DNA of 64,000 nucleotides from contig NZ_BDCC01000032.1 in the NCBI RefSeq assembly GCF_001613305.1, positions 1 to 64,000 of the forward strand, read 5' to 3'. The stretch comes from Nocardia vaccinii NBRC 15922 (GTDB taxonomy: Bacteria; Actinomycetota; Actinomycetes; Mycobacteriales; Mycobacteriaceae). Both the position numbers and the translations under genes were made by a program. The notes below the pieces were generated by a model, which was not told the origin of the DNA, did no database searches, and saw only the letters and a program-made list of their open reading frames with translations. Shown piece after piece: positions 1-7,927 of the stretch (the stretch's first letter is position 1; each line of letters opens with the position of its first letter).

Positions 1-213
1 CGCTGTTCGGGCGTGTGTCGGGCACTCGTTCATCGCACCCGCCGCGCGTCCGAACAGCGAGACGGGCCACGAACCTGGTGTCGGCGTCGGTGCCTTGCCA
101 GGGTCGCGAACCGGTGTCTCAACCTGGTAGACGATGCGGACGGGGAAAATTCATCGCCCGCATCGTTGTGAAGATCGTATGCCGTGGTACCGACAGAATC
201 CGCCGGGCGCCGG
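1..213. other. Intergenic edge region with a long inverted repeat
   Basis: No convincing gene is visible. The first 59 bases carry a perfect 10-bp inverted repeat, CGCTGTTCGG at 1-10 and CCGAACAGCG at 50-59, with a 39-base loop. It could be a terminator or the end of a structured element cut by the window edge. The rest, up to the stop of the cold-shock gene at 214, has no recognisable RNA gene. Confidence 0.4.
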
Positions 214-609
214 TCAGCCTTCGAGCCACCCGTGCTGTTCGGCGAATGCCGCCAGTCGCTCGCGGATGGTGACGATCTCCCCGGCGGTCAGCGCCGGGCT
301 CGAATCCAGCAGTAGTTCGGTGATCAGTCGTTTGTGTTCGGCGGCGGTGAGCACGCCTGCGCCACGTTCGCGGTTGCGATGGCGCGGAATGGGCGGCTGA
401 CCTGCGACAAGAGTCAGGTTGACCGCCTTCGGGCCCCGATCACCCTCGGTCACCTCGAATTCGAACACCCGGCCCTGGCGCAGTTCGTCTTCGTCGAGTC
501 CGATGTCGTTCACGTGGACGAACACATCGGGACCGCCGTCTTCCGGCCGAATGAATCCGAACCCCCGTGAACTGTCGAAGGACACCAATTTCCCGATCGA
601 CACCTGCAC
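214..609 (-). CDS. Cold-shock-domain protein with C-terminal extension
   Basis: Probable RNA/ssDNA-binding protein of about 131 residues. The N-terminal ~65 residues are a cold-shock OB fold with the RNP1-like motif RGFGFI (about residues 15-20) and the RNP2-like motif DVFVH (about 28-32). Residues 70-131 are a charged, probably helical tail not found in 67-residue CspA proteins. Two in-frame GTG codons (609 and 603) lie close together. A GAGGAG Shine-Dalgarno sits better for the one at 603, so the true start may be two codons later. It lies 32 bases downstream of the flotillin gene on the same strand and could be co-transcribed with it. The domain assignment is firm; the function of the extension is unknown. 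Confidence 0.85.
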   Translation of the reverse strand: MQVSIGKLVSFDSSRGFGFIRPEDGGPDVFVHVNDIGLDEDELRQGRVFEFEVTEGDRGPKAVNLTLVAGQPPIPRHRNRERGAGVLTAAEHKRLITELLLDSSPALTAGEIVTIRERLAAFAEQHGWLEG

Positions 610-641
610 CCGCTCCTCATTGCCGTCACTGTGCCGTCACT

Positions 642-1757
642 CTAACCGTCCCGGTGTTCGTTGTCGGTGGATTCACCGGTGGAGGAGAGGGCTTTCTGCA
701 GGGAATTGAACACGGTCAGACCCTGCCCGACCATGCCGTTGACCAGTTCGCCGACTCCGTCGGGTCCGTTCAGCACGGTCAGGTTGGCGTTGGACAGGCC
801 GAGCGAGGCCTGTTTGACGATCTCGGGCAGCTGTTCGATGAGCAGCTGGTCCAGGGCGATGCGGTTGTTCGAGGCCGCGGCCTCGGCCTGGATGCGGGTG
901 CGGTCGGCCTCGGCCTGCGCCAGGACGCGCACTCGTTCGGCCTCGGCTTGGGCGGGTTTGACCACCTCGGTCTGCAACTGCTGCTCGCGCAGCTGGGCTT
1001 CCTTGCGGGCGCGTTCGGCCTGCGCGGTGAGCACCTCCTGCAGCGCGATGGCCTCGGCCAGCGGCCCGGCCTGGGACGCTTCGGCCTTGGCCTTGTCGAT
1101 GTCGCGCTGGTACTCGGCCTGCAGGATCGCGGTCTGACGCTGGTATTCGGCCTGCTTGCGGCGCGAGGCCTGTTCGGCCTCGGCGGCGGCCTGGGATGCG
1201 GCGGCCTGCGCGATCTGCGCGTCGCGCTGGACCGCGGCGTTGTGCGGGGCGGCGAGGGCGCCGATATAGCCGAGGTTGCCGTCGTCGATGGACTGGATCT
1301 GGAACGAGTCGACCCACAGGCCGATATTGCTCATCTCCACCTTCGAAGCCACCAGCACCTCGTCGGCGAGCTTCTGCCGTTCGCGGATGATCTCCTCGAC
1401 GGTCATCGAGCCGACGATCGACCGCAGATGTCCGGAGAAGATGCGGCCGGTCAGCACGGACATCTCGCGCTCCTGCTCGGACAGGAAACGCTGTGCGGCG
1501 TTGACGACCGATTGGGTGTCATTGGCGACCTTGAACGCGATCACGGCCCGCACATCGAGCTGAATGGCCTGTTTCGTGACGCAGCGTTCCTGGATTTCGG
1601 CCTCGTACATGGCCAGCGAGAGGTATCTGACCTTGCGGAAGAAGGGCATCACCCAGGCGCCGTGCCCGGTGATCACCCGGAACGGCGCGTTGTCTCTGGC
1701 CTTGCCGCCGCTGACCAGCATGGCTTCGTCCGGATCGGGCACATGGTAGCCCAGCAC
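642..1757 (-). CDS. Flotillin/SPFH (band 7) domain protein
   Basis: A 371-residue flotillin-like membrane-microdomain scaffold. Residues 1 to about 190 form an SPFH/band-7 domain. Roughly residues 190-310 are a long Ala/Glu/Gln/Lys-rich coiled coil with repeated QAEYQR- and AQAEA-type heptads. A C-terminal oligomerisation segment follows. There is no predicted transmembrane helix, so it probably associates peripherally with the inner face of the membrane. The ATG at 1757 lies 14 bases after the stop of the small NfeD-like gene (1772-2011), giving the classical NfeD-flotillin pair. In other bacteria such pairs organise membrane proteins and fluidity. The family call is confident; the physiological role here is inferred. 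Confidence 0.9.
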   Translation of the reverse strand: MLGYHVPDPDEAMLVSGGKARDNAPFRVITGHGAWVMPFFRKVRYLSLAMYEAEIQERCVTKQAIQLDVRAVIAFKVANDTQSVVNAAQRFLSEQEREMSVLTGRIFSGHLRSIVGSMTVEEIIRERQKLADEVLVASKVEMSNIGLWVDSFQIQSIDDGNLGYIGALAAPHNAAVQRDAQIAQAAASQAAAEAEQASRRKQAEYQRQTAILQAEYQRDIDKAKAEASQAGPLAEAIALQEVLTAQAERARKEAQLREQQLQTEVVKPAQAEAERVRVLAQAEADRTRIQAEAAASNNRIALDQLLIEQLPEIVKQASLGLSNANLTVLNGPDGVGELVNGMVGQGLTVFNSLQKALSSTGESTDNEHRDG

Positions 1758-1771
1758 TGTTGTCTCCCTTG

Positions 1772-2011
1772 TTATCTCGATAATTCCCCGCCCGGCCCGA
1801 CGTCGAGCGGGAACCAGGGAACGACATCGACGACGCGGCCGGGATGCACCTCGACGATCAGGACGGTCGCGAACTGATCGATGGGCTCGGTCGATCGTGC
1901 GATGTAACTCTCTGTCCCCCCTCGGATCGCTACCAGGACCTCCCCGAGCATGCCTTCGCCGCGGATCGGCGATGTGAGCGTACCGGTCAAACCCCGCACC
2001 GGGTCGGTCAT
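1772..2011 (-). CDS. Short NfeD-like OB-fold protein, flotillin partner
   Basis: A 79-residue protein beginning MTDPVRGL, with an AAGGAG ribosome site nine bases before the ATG at 2011. The Gly-rich start, regularly spaced beta-strand-like stretches and the ending VVDVVPWFPLDVG resemble the soluble C-terminal OB-like domain of NfeD proteins. The usual membrane helices and protease domain are absent. It directly precedes the flotillin gene, which fits the known NfeD-SPFH association (YuaF-FloT, YqiJ-YqiK). The reading frame runs on far upstream only as antisense of the MFS gene, so the ATG with the good ribosome site marks the real gene. Assignment rests on context and weak similarity. Confidence 0.7.
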   Translation of the reverse strand: MTDPVRGLTGTLTSPIRGEGMLGEVLVAIRGGTESYIARSTEPIDQFATVLIVEVHPGRVVDVVPWFPLDVGPGGELSR

Positions 2012-2170
2012 CGCATCGAACTCCTTGCCGGGCAACGGTGAACCGGGTGATTTCCCAGCGTACCGCTGGAGTATCGCGGAGCAGAACCGAATATTCGAGC
2101 GGCGTGCGGGCGTCCCACTCGCGGAAAATTGCCGCTGGTAATCGGGGCGCGTCCGTGCAAGGCTGAAGCG

Positions 2171-3727
2171 GTGACCACTCCTCCGGATAGTCAGGCCGTG
2201 CAGCCGGATCCGACCTCCGACAAGCTCGACGCGAGCGTGTTGAAGGTGGCCGGCGTCGTGGTGCTCGGCGCGATCATGTCGATCCTCGACATCACCGTCG
2301 TCACCATCGCTCTGCCCACATTCCAGAACACCTTCCACACCAGCTACGCGATCGCCGCCTGGTCGATGACCGGCTACACGCTCGCACTGGCCACCGTTAT
2401 TCCGCTGACCGGCTGGGCGGCGGACCGATTCGGTACCAAGCGCCTGTACATGATGGCGCTGACCTTCTTCGTCCTCGGTTCGCTGTTGTGCTCCACGGCG
2501 TGGAACATCGAGTCGCTCATAGCCTTTCGCGTGATCCAGGGACTCGGCGGCGGCATGCTGATGCCGCTGGGCATGACGATCATGACGCACGCCGCCGGTC
2601 CGCAGCGGATCGGCCGGGTGATGGCGGTACTCGGCGTGCCGATGCTGCTGGGGCCGATCCTCGGCCCGATCCTGGGCGGCTGGCTGATCGATGTGCACTG
2701 GTTCGGTATGGCCGGGTGGCACTGGATCTTCCTGATCAACGTTCCGATCGGCGCGCTGGCGCTGGTCCTGTCGTTCGTGGTGTTCGCACCCGACCGTCCC
2801 GAACCGTCCGAGACGTTCGACTTCGTGGGCATGCTGCTGGCCTCGCCGGGCCTGGCGTTGTTCCTGTTCGGGGTGTCCTCGATCCCGGAGAAGCACACCG
2901 TGCTGGCCGCGCGGGTGCTGATTCCCGCGGTGATCGGGCTGGTGCTGATGGTGGCGTTCGTGCTGCACGCGTTGCGTACCGATCATCCGCTGATCGATGT
3001 GCATCTTTTCCGGAACCGGTCGTTGACCTTCGCGGTGCTGACCATGGTGTTCTTCGCGGTCGCGTTCTTCGGGGCGGGTCTGCTGCTGCCCAGTTATCTG
3101 CAGCAGGTGCGCGGCTTGACGCCGCTGCACGCCGGACTGCTGATCGCGCCGCAGGGTTTGGGCGCGATGCTGACGATGCCGATCGCCGGACGGCTGGTGG
3201 ACAAGATCGGTCCGGGGCGCATCGTGATGACGGGCCTGGTCGTGATCGCCATCGGCACCCTGTTCCTCACCCAACTGCATGCCGATACGCCCTATCCACT
3301 GCTGATGGGGGCGCTGTTCGTGATGGGGCTGGGGATGGGCTGCACCATGATGCCGGTGATGACAGCCGCCATCCAGACCTTGACCCACGCGCAGGTGGCC
3401 CGGGGGACGACGCTGATGAACATCGTGAACCAGACCGCGGGTTCGATCGGCACCGCGGTGATGTCGGTGGTGCTGACGAATCTGCTCAACAGCAAACCGC
3501 TGGCGCAGGCGGCGATCGCGTCGCACTTCAACCCGGCGATCGCGAAGCAGTTGCCGCCGGGTGCACTGGACACCGGATTCGATCAGGCCGCGGCAGCCTT
3601 CTCGCACACCTTCGTGGTGGCCGTGGTGCTGACCGCGATCACCCTGATTCCGGCGTTCTTCCTGCCGAAGGTCAAACCGCCCGTACCGCAGGATTCCGCC
3701 GATACCCCGATGATGATGGGGCACTGA
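2171..3727 (+). CDS. DHA2-family MFS drug exporter (EmrB/QacA type)
   Basis: Proton-driven multidrug exporter of about 518 residues, predicted to have 14 membrane helices. Helix 1 contains the DHA2 signature-like stretch LDITVVTIALPT. The cytoplasmic loop 2-3 motif is GWAADRFGTKR, and the RxxQGxGGG motif of helix 4 is present. The GTG at 2171 (protein start VTTPPDSQ) is preferred because the reading frame upstream of it has no ribosome site or conserved sequence; an ATG at 2129 is the alternative. It is divergent from the nfeD-flotillin pair and followed on the same strand by an SDR gene 79 bases downstream. Substrate unknown. Confidence 0.9.
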   Translation: MTTPPDSQAVQPDPTSDKLDASVLKVAGVVVLGAIMSILDITVVTIALPTFQNTFHTSYAIAAWSMTGYTLALATVIPLTGWAADRFGTKRLYMMALTFFVLGSLLCSTAWNIESLIAFRVIQGLGGGMLMPLGMTIMTHAAGPQRIGRVMAVLGVPMLLGPILGPILGGWLIDVHWFGMAGWHWIFLINVPIGALALVLSFVVFAPDRPEPSETFDFVGMLLASPGLALFLFGVSSIPEKHTVLAARVLIPAVIGLVLMVAFVLHALRTDHPLIDVHLFRNRSLTFAVLTMVFFAVAFFGAGLLLPSYLQQVRGLTPLHAGLLIAPQGLGAMLTMPIAGRLVDKIGPGRIVMTGLVVIAIGTLFLTQLHADTPYPLLMGALFVMGLGMGCTMMPVMTAAIQTLTHAQVARGTTLMNIVNQTAGSIGTAVMSVVLTNLLNSKPLAQAAIASHFNPAIAKQLPPGALDTGFDQAAAAFSHTFVVAVVLTAITLIPAFFLPKVKPPVPQDSADTPMMMGH

Positions 3728-3806
3728 GTATTTCGGATCCAGCGCCCGCGTCCCGAACTCTCGGGACTCGGGCGTTGCCGGGGCGCGGGACGGGGAAGGA
3801 CGGTCG

Positions 3807-4670
3807 ATGACGACGCAGGAGACGGCAGAGCCGGATCTGACCGGCCGCACGGTCGTGGTGACGGGCGCCAGTTCGGGGGTGGGTGCGGCCGCGGCGGCTG
3901 AGCTGGCACGTCGCGGTGCGACGGTCGCGGTGGTCGGCCGCTCGCCCGAGCGGACGGTCGAGGTGGCCGCACGGATCGGGGCGGAGCCGTTCATCGCCGA
4001 TTTCGCCCGGTTGGACGATGTGCGGGAACTGGCCGGGCGGTTGCTCGACCGCTATCCGGTGATCGATGTGCTGGCCAACAACGCGGGCGGCGCATGGGCG
4101 AGGCGAACGATCACCGTCGACGGTAACGAGCAGACCTTCCAGGTCAATCATCTCGCCCCGTTCCTGCTCACCGGCCTGCTGTTCGATCGCCTGCGGCACT
4201 CGCGGGCACGCGTGATCAACACCGCGAGCACGATCTACCGGTGGGCGAAGCTGAACCCGGACACCGTGCACGCGCCGACCGGGCACCACAGCCAGCTCTG
4301 GGTGTATGCCACCTCCAAACTGGCGAATGTGGTCTTCACTCGTGAGCTCGCGCGCCGCTGCGCGGGCACCGGAGTGATCACCGCCGCATTCCATCCCGGC
4401 GTGGTCGCCACCCACGTCTACGACGACGCGCCGCTTGGGGTGGGCGGGGTGCTGCGGTTACCGCTGTTGCGGCCGTTGATCATTCGCCCGGAGCAGGGCG
4501 CGGAACCGCTGATCCATCTGGCCACGACCGGAGATGCGGTGAACGGCAAGTACTTTCACCGGCTCCGGCCGGAGGAGCCGCGCAACGCCCTGGCCCGGGA
4601 CGCGGAGCTGGCGCAGCGGCTGTGGGCCGTATCGGAGCGGCTCGTGGGCGTCACGCTGCCGCCGGCCTGA
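3807..4670 (+). CDS. Short-chain dehydrogenase/reductase
   Basis: NAD(P)-dependent oxidoreductase of 287 residues, classical SDR fold. The cofactor motif TGASSGVG is at residues 19-26, the NNAG motif at about 91-94, and the catalytic Ser141, Tyr167 and Lys171 are in the expected order (the last two in YATSK). It resembles the retinol dehydrogenase/oxidoreductase branch that acts on lipophilic alcohols or ketones. A GGAAGGA ribosome site precedes the ATG. It follows an exporter gene on the same strand. Substrate cannot be told from sequence. Confidence 0.88.
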   Translation: MTTQETAEPDLTGRTVVVTGASSGVGAAAAAELARRGATVAVVGRSPERTVEVAARIGAEPFIADFARLDDVRELAGRLLDRYPVIDVLANNAGGAWARRTITVDGNEQTFQVNHLAPFLLTGLLFDRLRHSRARVINTASTIYRWAKLNPDTVHAPTGHHSQLWVYATSKLANVVFTRELARRCAGTGVITAAFHPGVVATHVYDDAPLGVGGVLRLPLLRPLIIRPEQGAEPLIHLATTGDAVNGKYFHRLRPEEPRNALARDAELAQRLWAVSERLVGVTLPPA

Positions 4671-4674
4671 TGTG

Positions 4675-4857
4675 GCGGCGGCGAGGCCGCCGTTACCAGT
4701 GCGGATTTTGAATCGCCTGTGCCAGAGAGTGTTCCAATGCAGTCATGATGAGTTTCGAACCGCGCTCGAACAGTCGCCGGTGCCGCGGTTGCGGCCCGCG
4801 ACGGCCCCGTGACCGGCGCCGCACGGGCACAGGATCGAAGTCCTTGTACCCGTGCGG
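4675..4857. terminator. Two hairpins between convergent genes
   Basis: The gap between the SDR stop and the convergent exporter stop holds a GGCGGC/GCCGCC hairpin right after the SDR gene. It also holds a longer stem, CCGCACGGG at 4819-4827 pairing with CCCGTGCGG at 4849-4857, with an inner AGGA/TCCT pairing. Neither has a strong U tract. They probably end transcription from both sides. No gene is seen in the gap. Confidence 0.5.
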
Positions 4858-4873
4858 TTTCGAATCCGCCGGG

Positions 4874-6415
4874 TCAGGCGACCGGGGTGGTCTCGGGTTC
4901 CTCGGCGGGTGTGGGCCGCCGCCCGCGCAACAGGACCAGGCCCAGGGCCGCGGCGGCGACGGAGAATCCGACGCTGATCCACGAGCCGGTGGACATGGCC
5001 GCGGTGAAGGCGGATTTCGCCGGACCGGCCAGCCCCGATCGGAATGCCGCGCCGATGGATTCGCGCGCGGCGGCCGGGGCGTCGGCGGGCATGTGCGCGG
5101 TGTACACCCCGGCCAGGACGCTGCCGATCACCGCGATACTGATCGCCTGTCCGACCTGCTGGAGTGTGTCGTTCATGGCCGAGCCGACACCGGCGTGCTC
5201 GACCGGGATCGCGCTCAGGATCGAGGAGTAGGCCGCCGGGCCCGCCAGCCCGCCGCCGATTCCCATGATCATCATGCTGGCCAGCACCCACAGGTAGCTG
5301 TCCGCATTGGCCAGTACGGCGAACGCGCCCGCCATCACCGCCAGTCCGGCGACGATGAGCGTCTTGTTGCTCAGCGTCTTGCCCAGGGTCGCGCCCAGGC
5401 CGTTGAACACGGCCGCGGCCAGGGCGTAGGGCAGCAGCGCCCAGCCTGCCCGCATCGGCCCATAACCCAGGACGAACTGCAGATACTGGGTCAGGATCAG
5501 CAGGACCGCGCCCATGCCGAAGACCATCAGCAGCAGGGTCAGGCAGGTACCGGTGAAATCCCGGTTCCGGAACACGCCCAGCGGCAGCATGGGATGTTCC
5601 GAGCGGTGCTCCCACAGCCCGAATCCGGCGGCGGCCAGCACCGCCAGCACGATCACCGGAATGTTCCACTCCCGCTGGATGATCACGTACACCGTCGAGG
5701 TCAGCGCCACGACCGAGAGCACGACCCCGACCGGGTCGACCGGCCGCTGCTCACCGCGGGTCTCGGGCATCAGGACCACCGCGGCCACGATCGCGATCAC
5801 CGCCACCGGGATGTTCAGCAGGAACACCGAACCCCACCAGAAATGTTGCAGCAGTATGCCGCCCAGCGTCGGGCCGAGCACGATGCCGACCATCGACACC
5901 GTCGACCAGGCAGCCATGGCCTTGCGCCGCTCGTCCTCGGCGAAAGTGGTCATCAGGATGGACAGGGTCGAGGGCATCAGCAGTGATCCGCCGACCCCCA
6001 TCGCCGCACGCGCCGCGATCACCTGCCACGGCGCGTCGGCGACGACCGCCAGCAGCGATGCCGCGCCGAATACGGCCAAGCCGGTGATCAGCATGCGGCG
6101 CCGGCCGAACCGATCGGACAGGCTGCCCGCGGTCAGCAGCAGTCCGGCGAATACCAGGATGTAGGCGTCGAGGATCCACTGAACATCCGCGGGCGAGGCG
6201 TTCAGATCCCGGATCAGCGACGGGATGGCGATATTGAGTACGGTGCCGTCGATCATCAGCACCAGCAGGGATAGGCACAGCACCACCAGAATCCACCAAC
6301 GGCGCGGATCGCGGACTGTGTCTTCCGGCTCCGCTTCGCTCCGCCGTGTTCGCGGCCCCGAAGTCGCGTCGGCCGCGCACGTGTCTGTCGGTTCTGGTAC
6401 AGCGTTCGATTCCAC
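4874..6415 (-). CDS. DHA2-family MFS exporter, TetR-controlled
   Basis: Multidrug exporter of about 513 residues with 14 predicted helices. The helix-1 stretch LMIDGTVLNIAIPSL, the loop motif GSLSDRFGRRR and the RAAMGVGGS motif of helix 4 all fit DHA2 drug:H+ antiporters. The GTG at 6415 is chosen because a TACGCT -10 box (6422-6427) lies six bases before it, a leaderless arrangement. No ribosome site is visible. The gene is divergent from a TetR regulator, and the two share an inverted repeat at 6413-6453 that overlaps this start. Repression by that TetR is therefore the likely control. Longer in-frame extension upstream is antisense to the TetR gene and is not real. Confidence 0.88.
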   Translation of the reverse strand: MESNAVPEPTDTCAADATSGPRTRRSEAEPEDTVRDPRRWWILVVLCLSLLVLMIDGTVLNIAIPSLIRDLNASPADVQWILDAYILVFAGLLLTAGSLSDRFGRRRMLITGLAVFGAASLLAVVADAPWQVIAARAAMGVGGSLLMPSTLSILMTTFAEDERRKAMAAWSTVSMVGIVLGPTLGGILLQHFWWGSVFLLNIPVAVIAIVAAVVLMPETRGEQRPVDPVGVVLSVVALTSTVYVIIQREWNIPVIVLAVLAAAGFGLWEHRSEHPMLPLGVFRNRDFTGTCLTLLLMVFGMGAVLLILTQYLQFVLGYGPMRAGWALLPYALAAAVFNGLGATLGKTLSNKTLIVAGLAVMAGAFAVLANADSYLWVLASMMIMGIGGGLAGPAAYSSILSAIPVEHAGVGSAMNDTLQQVGQAISIAVIGSVLAGVYTAHMPADAPAAARESIGAAFRSGLAGPAKSAFTAAMSTGSWISVGFSVAAAALGLVLLRGRRPTPAEEPETTPVA

Positions 6416-6453
6416 TCGCACAGCGTACGATGAAATAGAACAGTGTGCGAGTG
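6413..6453. promoter_or_regulatory. TetR operator and divergent promoter
   Basis: A perfect 10-bp inverted repeat, CACTCGCACA (6413-6422) and TGTGCGAGTG (6444-6453), lies between the divergent exporter and TetR genes. The left arm covers the exporter start codon and sits next to its TACGCT -10 box. Binding by the adjacent TetR would block exporter transcription and probably its own. Confidence 0.65.
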
Positions 6454-6469
6454 AATTAAGGTGGATGCC

Positions 6470-7225
6470 GTGTCCAAGCCATTCACCTCGGTATGGGCGC
6501 GGGAACCGCGCCGCCCCAGAAGCTCCGGGCTCGGCCGGGAGCAGATCGTCGCGGCGGCGGTGGACATGCTCGATACCGAGGGGCTCGGGGCGCTGAGCAT
6601 GCGCAAGCTCGGCGCCCGGCTGGGCGCGGGCGCGACCAGTCTGTACTGGTACGTCGCCAACAAGGACGAACTGCTGGAACTGGCCATGGATGAGGTCTGG
6701 GGAATGGTGGAGGTGCCCGATCCGGACCGGACGCCGTGGCGCGAGGTGGCTACCACCACGGCCTACGGGCTGCGCGTCACCTTGCTCGCCCACCCGTGGA
6801 TGGCGAACCTGTTCGGCCGGATGCCGAGCGTCGGGCCGCACGCGTTCGCGCTGAGCGATCGGTTGCGTCGTGCGTTCGTGCGCGCCGGATTCACCGGAAT
6901 CGACGTGTATCTGGCCAACGGCACCCTGATGGGTTTCGTTCTGGGGCAGGTCATTCCGGAGATCGGGGTGCGTCAGGCAACCGCGGGTGGCACGTACGAC
7001 ACCGACAGCATGGTGGCGGTGCTGGAGCGGACGGCCGCGGATTATCCGCAGATGCGCGCGGATTTCCGGGAGACGGTCCAGATCGATCCCGAGGCCGCGC
7101 GCGCCATGGCCTTCGACTTCGCCCTGCTGTGCGTCCTGGACGGCCTCGAGGCCCGGCTCGCCGCCGCCCGCACCCAGGGGACGCCCGAGCGCACCGCGCA
7201 GACCGTCGCCCGAGAGCGCGAATAA
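6470..7225 (+). CDS. TetR-family repressor of the neighbouring exporter
   Basis: Transcription regulator of about 251 residues. The N-terminal helix-turn-helix region spans about residues 20-65 and includes LSMRKLGARLGAG followed by TSLYWYVANKDELL, typical of the TetR/ActII group. The larger C-terminal ligand domain is of the TetR_C type. The GTG at 6470 has an AAGGTGG ribosome-like site six bases before it; a GTG at 6461 is the alternative. Position and the shared palindrome point to control of the divergent DHA2 exporter (4874-6415). The inducer is unknown. Confidence 0.88.
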   Translation: MSKPFTSVWAREPRRPRSSGLGREQIVAAAVDMLDTEGLGALSMRKLGARLGAGATSLYWYVANKDELLELAMDEVWGMVEVPDPDRTPWREVATTTAYGLRVTLLAHPWMANLFGRMPSVGPHAFALSDRLRRAFVRAGFTGIDVYLANGTLMGFVLGQVIPEIGVRQATAGGTYDTDSMVAVLERTAADYPQMRADFRETVQIDPEAARAMAFDFALLCVLDGLEARLAAARTQGTPERTAQTVARERE

Positions 7226-7277
7226 CGCTGCGTCAGAGGGATTTCACCCCTCACCCGGCTCGGCCGGCACGTCGAGC

Positions 7278-7904
7278 TCAGTCGCGGTACATCGTCCGGT
7301 AGGCGGAGATGGTCTCGACGACGTGATCGACCAGTTGCTCCCGGGTCGCGCGCAATCTGCCGTTGAGCCACGCCGAGAACATTCCGGCATTGCCCGAGGC
7401 CATCGTGACCGCGGCCAGGCGCCGCCGCGCGGGATCGGCGATGTGGGTGAACAGATGATCCTGGATCAGCCGGGTGAAGGCCGGCATCACCGCGATGGTG
7501 GTCTGCCCGAGACCGGTCGAGGAGTACGGCTCCACCAGGAACAGCCGCGATTTGCGCGGATCCCGCAGGACGGTGTCGATGAGCGTCTCGGCCAGCGCGC
7601 GGATCCGCTCGGGATCGTCGGCGACGGCGAAAGCGGTCATGGGTTCGAGGAATTCGGTGGCCACCTGCCGATACAGCACATCGAGCAGCTCGTCCCGATC
7701 GGCGAAGCTCTCGTAGAAGTAGCGGTCGGTCAGACCCGCGCGGCGGCACACCGCGCGCATGGTGACCCCGGCCGCGCCGGCTTCTCCGATCAGATCCAGC
7801 GCGGCCTCGAACAATGCCGTCCGGCGGGCCTCGCGACGTTCGGTGAGGGTGGTCCCGCCCCAGATGCGGGGCTCGGGGCCGGGGGAGTCCTGACCTGAAT
7901 GCAC
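7278..7904 (-). CDS. TetR-family transcriptional regulator
   Basis: About 208 residues. The N-terminal DNA-binding domain contains TMRAVCRRAGLTDRYFYESF followed by DRDELLDVLY, a typical TetR helix-turn-helix. The C-terminal ligand domain is not recognisable to a specific ligand class. The GTG at 7904 (VHSGQDSPG) is the best start; the frame continues upstream only as antisense of the antiporter gene. It lies 23 bases downstream in map order from the antiporter stop, which is read on the same strand toward it, so the two may be co-transcribed. Target unknown. Confidence 0.8.
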   Translation of the reverse strand: MHSGQDSPGPEPRIWGGTTLTERREARRTALFEAALDLIGEAGAAGVTMRAVCRRAGLTDRYFYESFADRDELLDVLYRQVATEFLEPMTAFAVADDPERIRALAETLIDTVLRDPRKSRLFLVEPYSSTGLGQTTIAVMPAFTRLIQDHLFTHIADPARRRLAAVTMASGNAGMFSAWLNGRLRATREQLVDHVVETISAYRTMYRD

Positions 7905-7927
7905 GAGAACAACCCTAACGGGAACGC

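Noticed and set aside
2012..3994. Very long leftward open frame opposite the MFS and SDR genes
   Set aside because: Composition is the Arg/His/Pro/Gln-rich pattern of antisense high-GC DNA; only its last 79 codons, with a good ribosome site, look like a gene.
4745..5231. Rightward frames overlapping the exporter 3' end
   Set aside because: Antisense of the DHA2 gene with no motif support.
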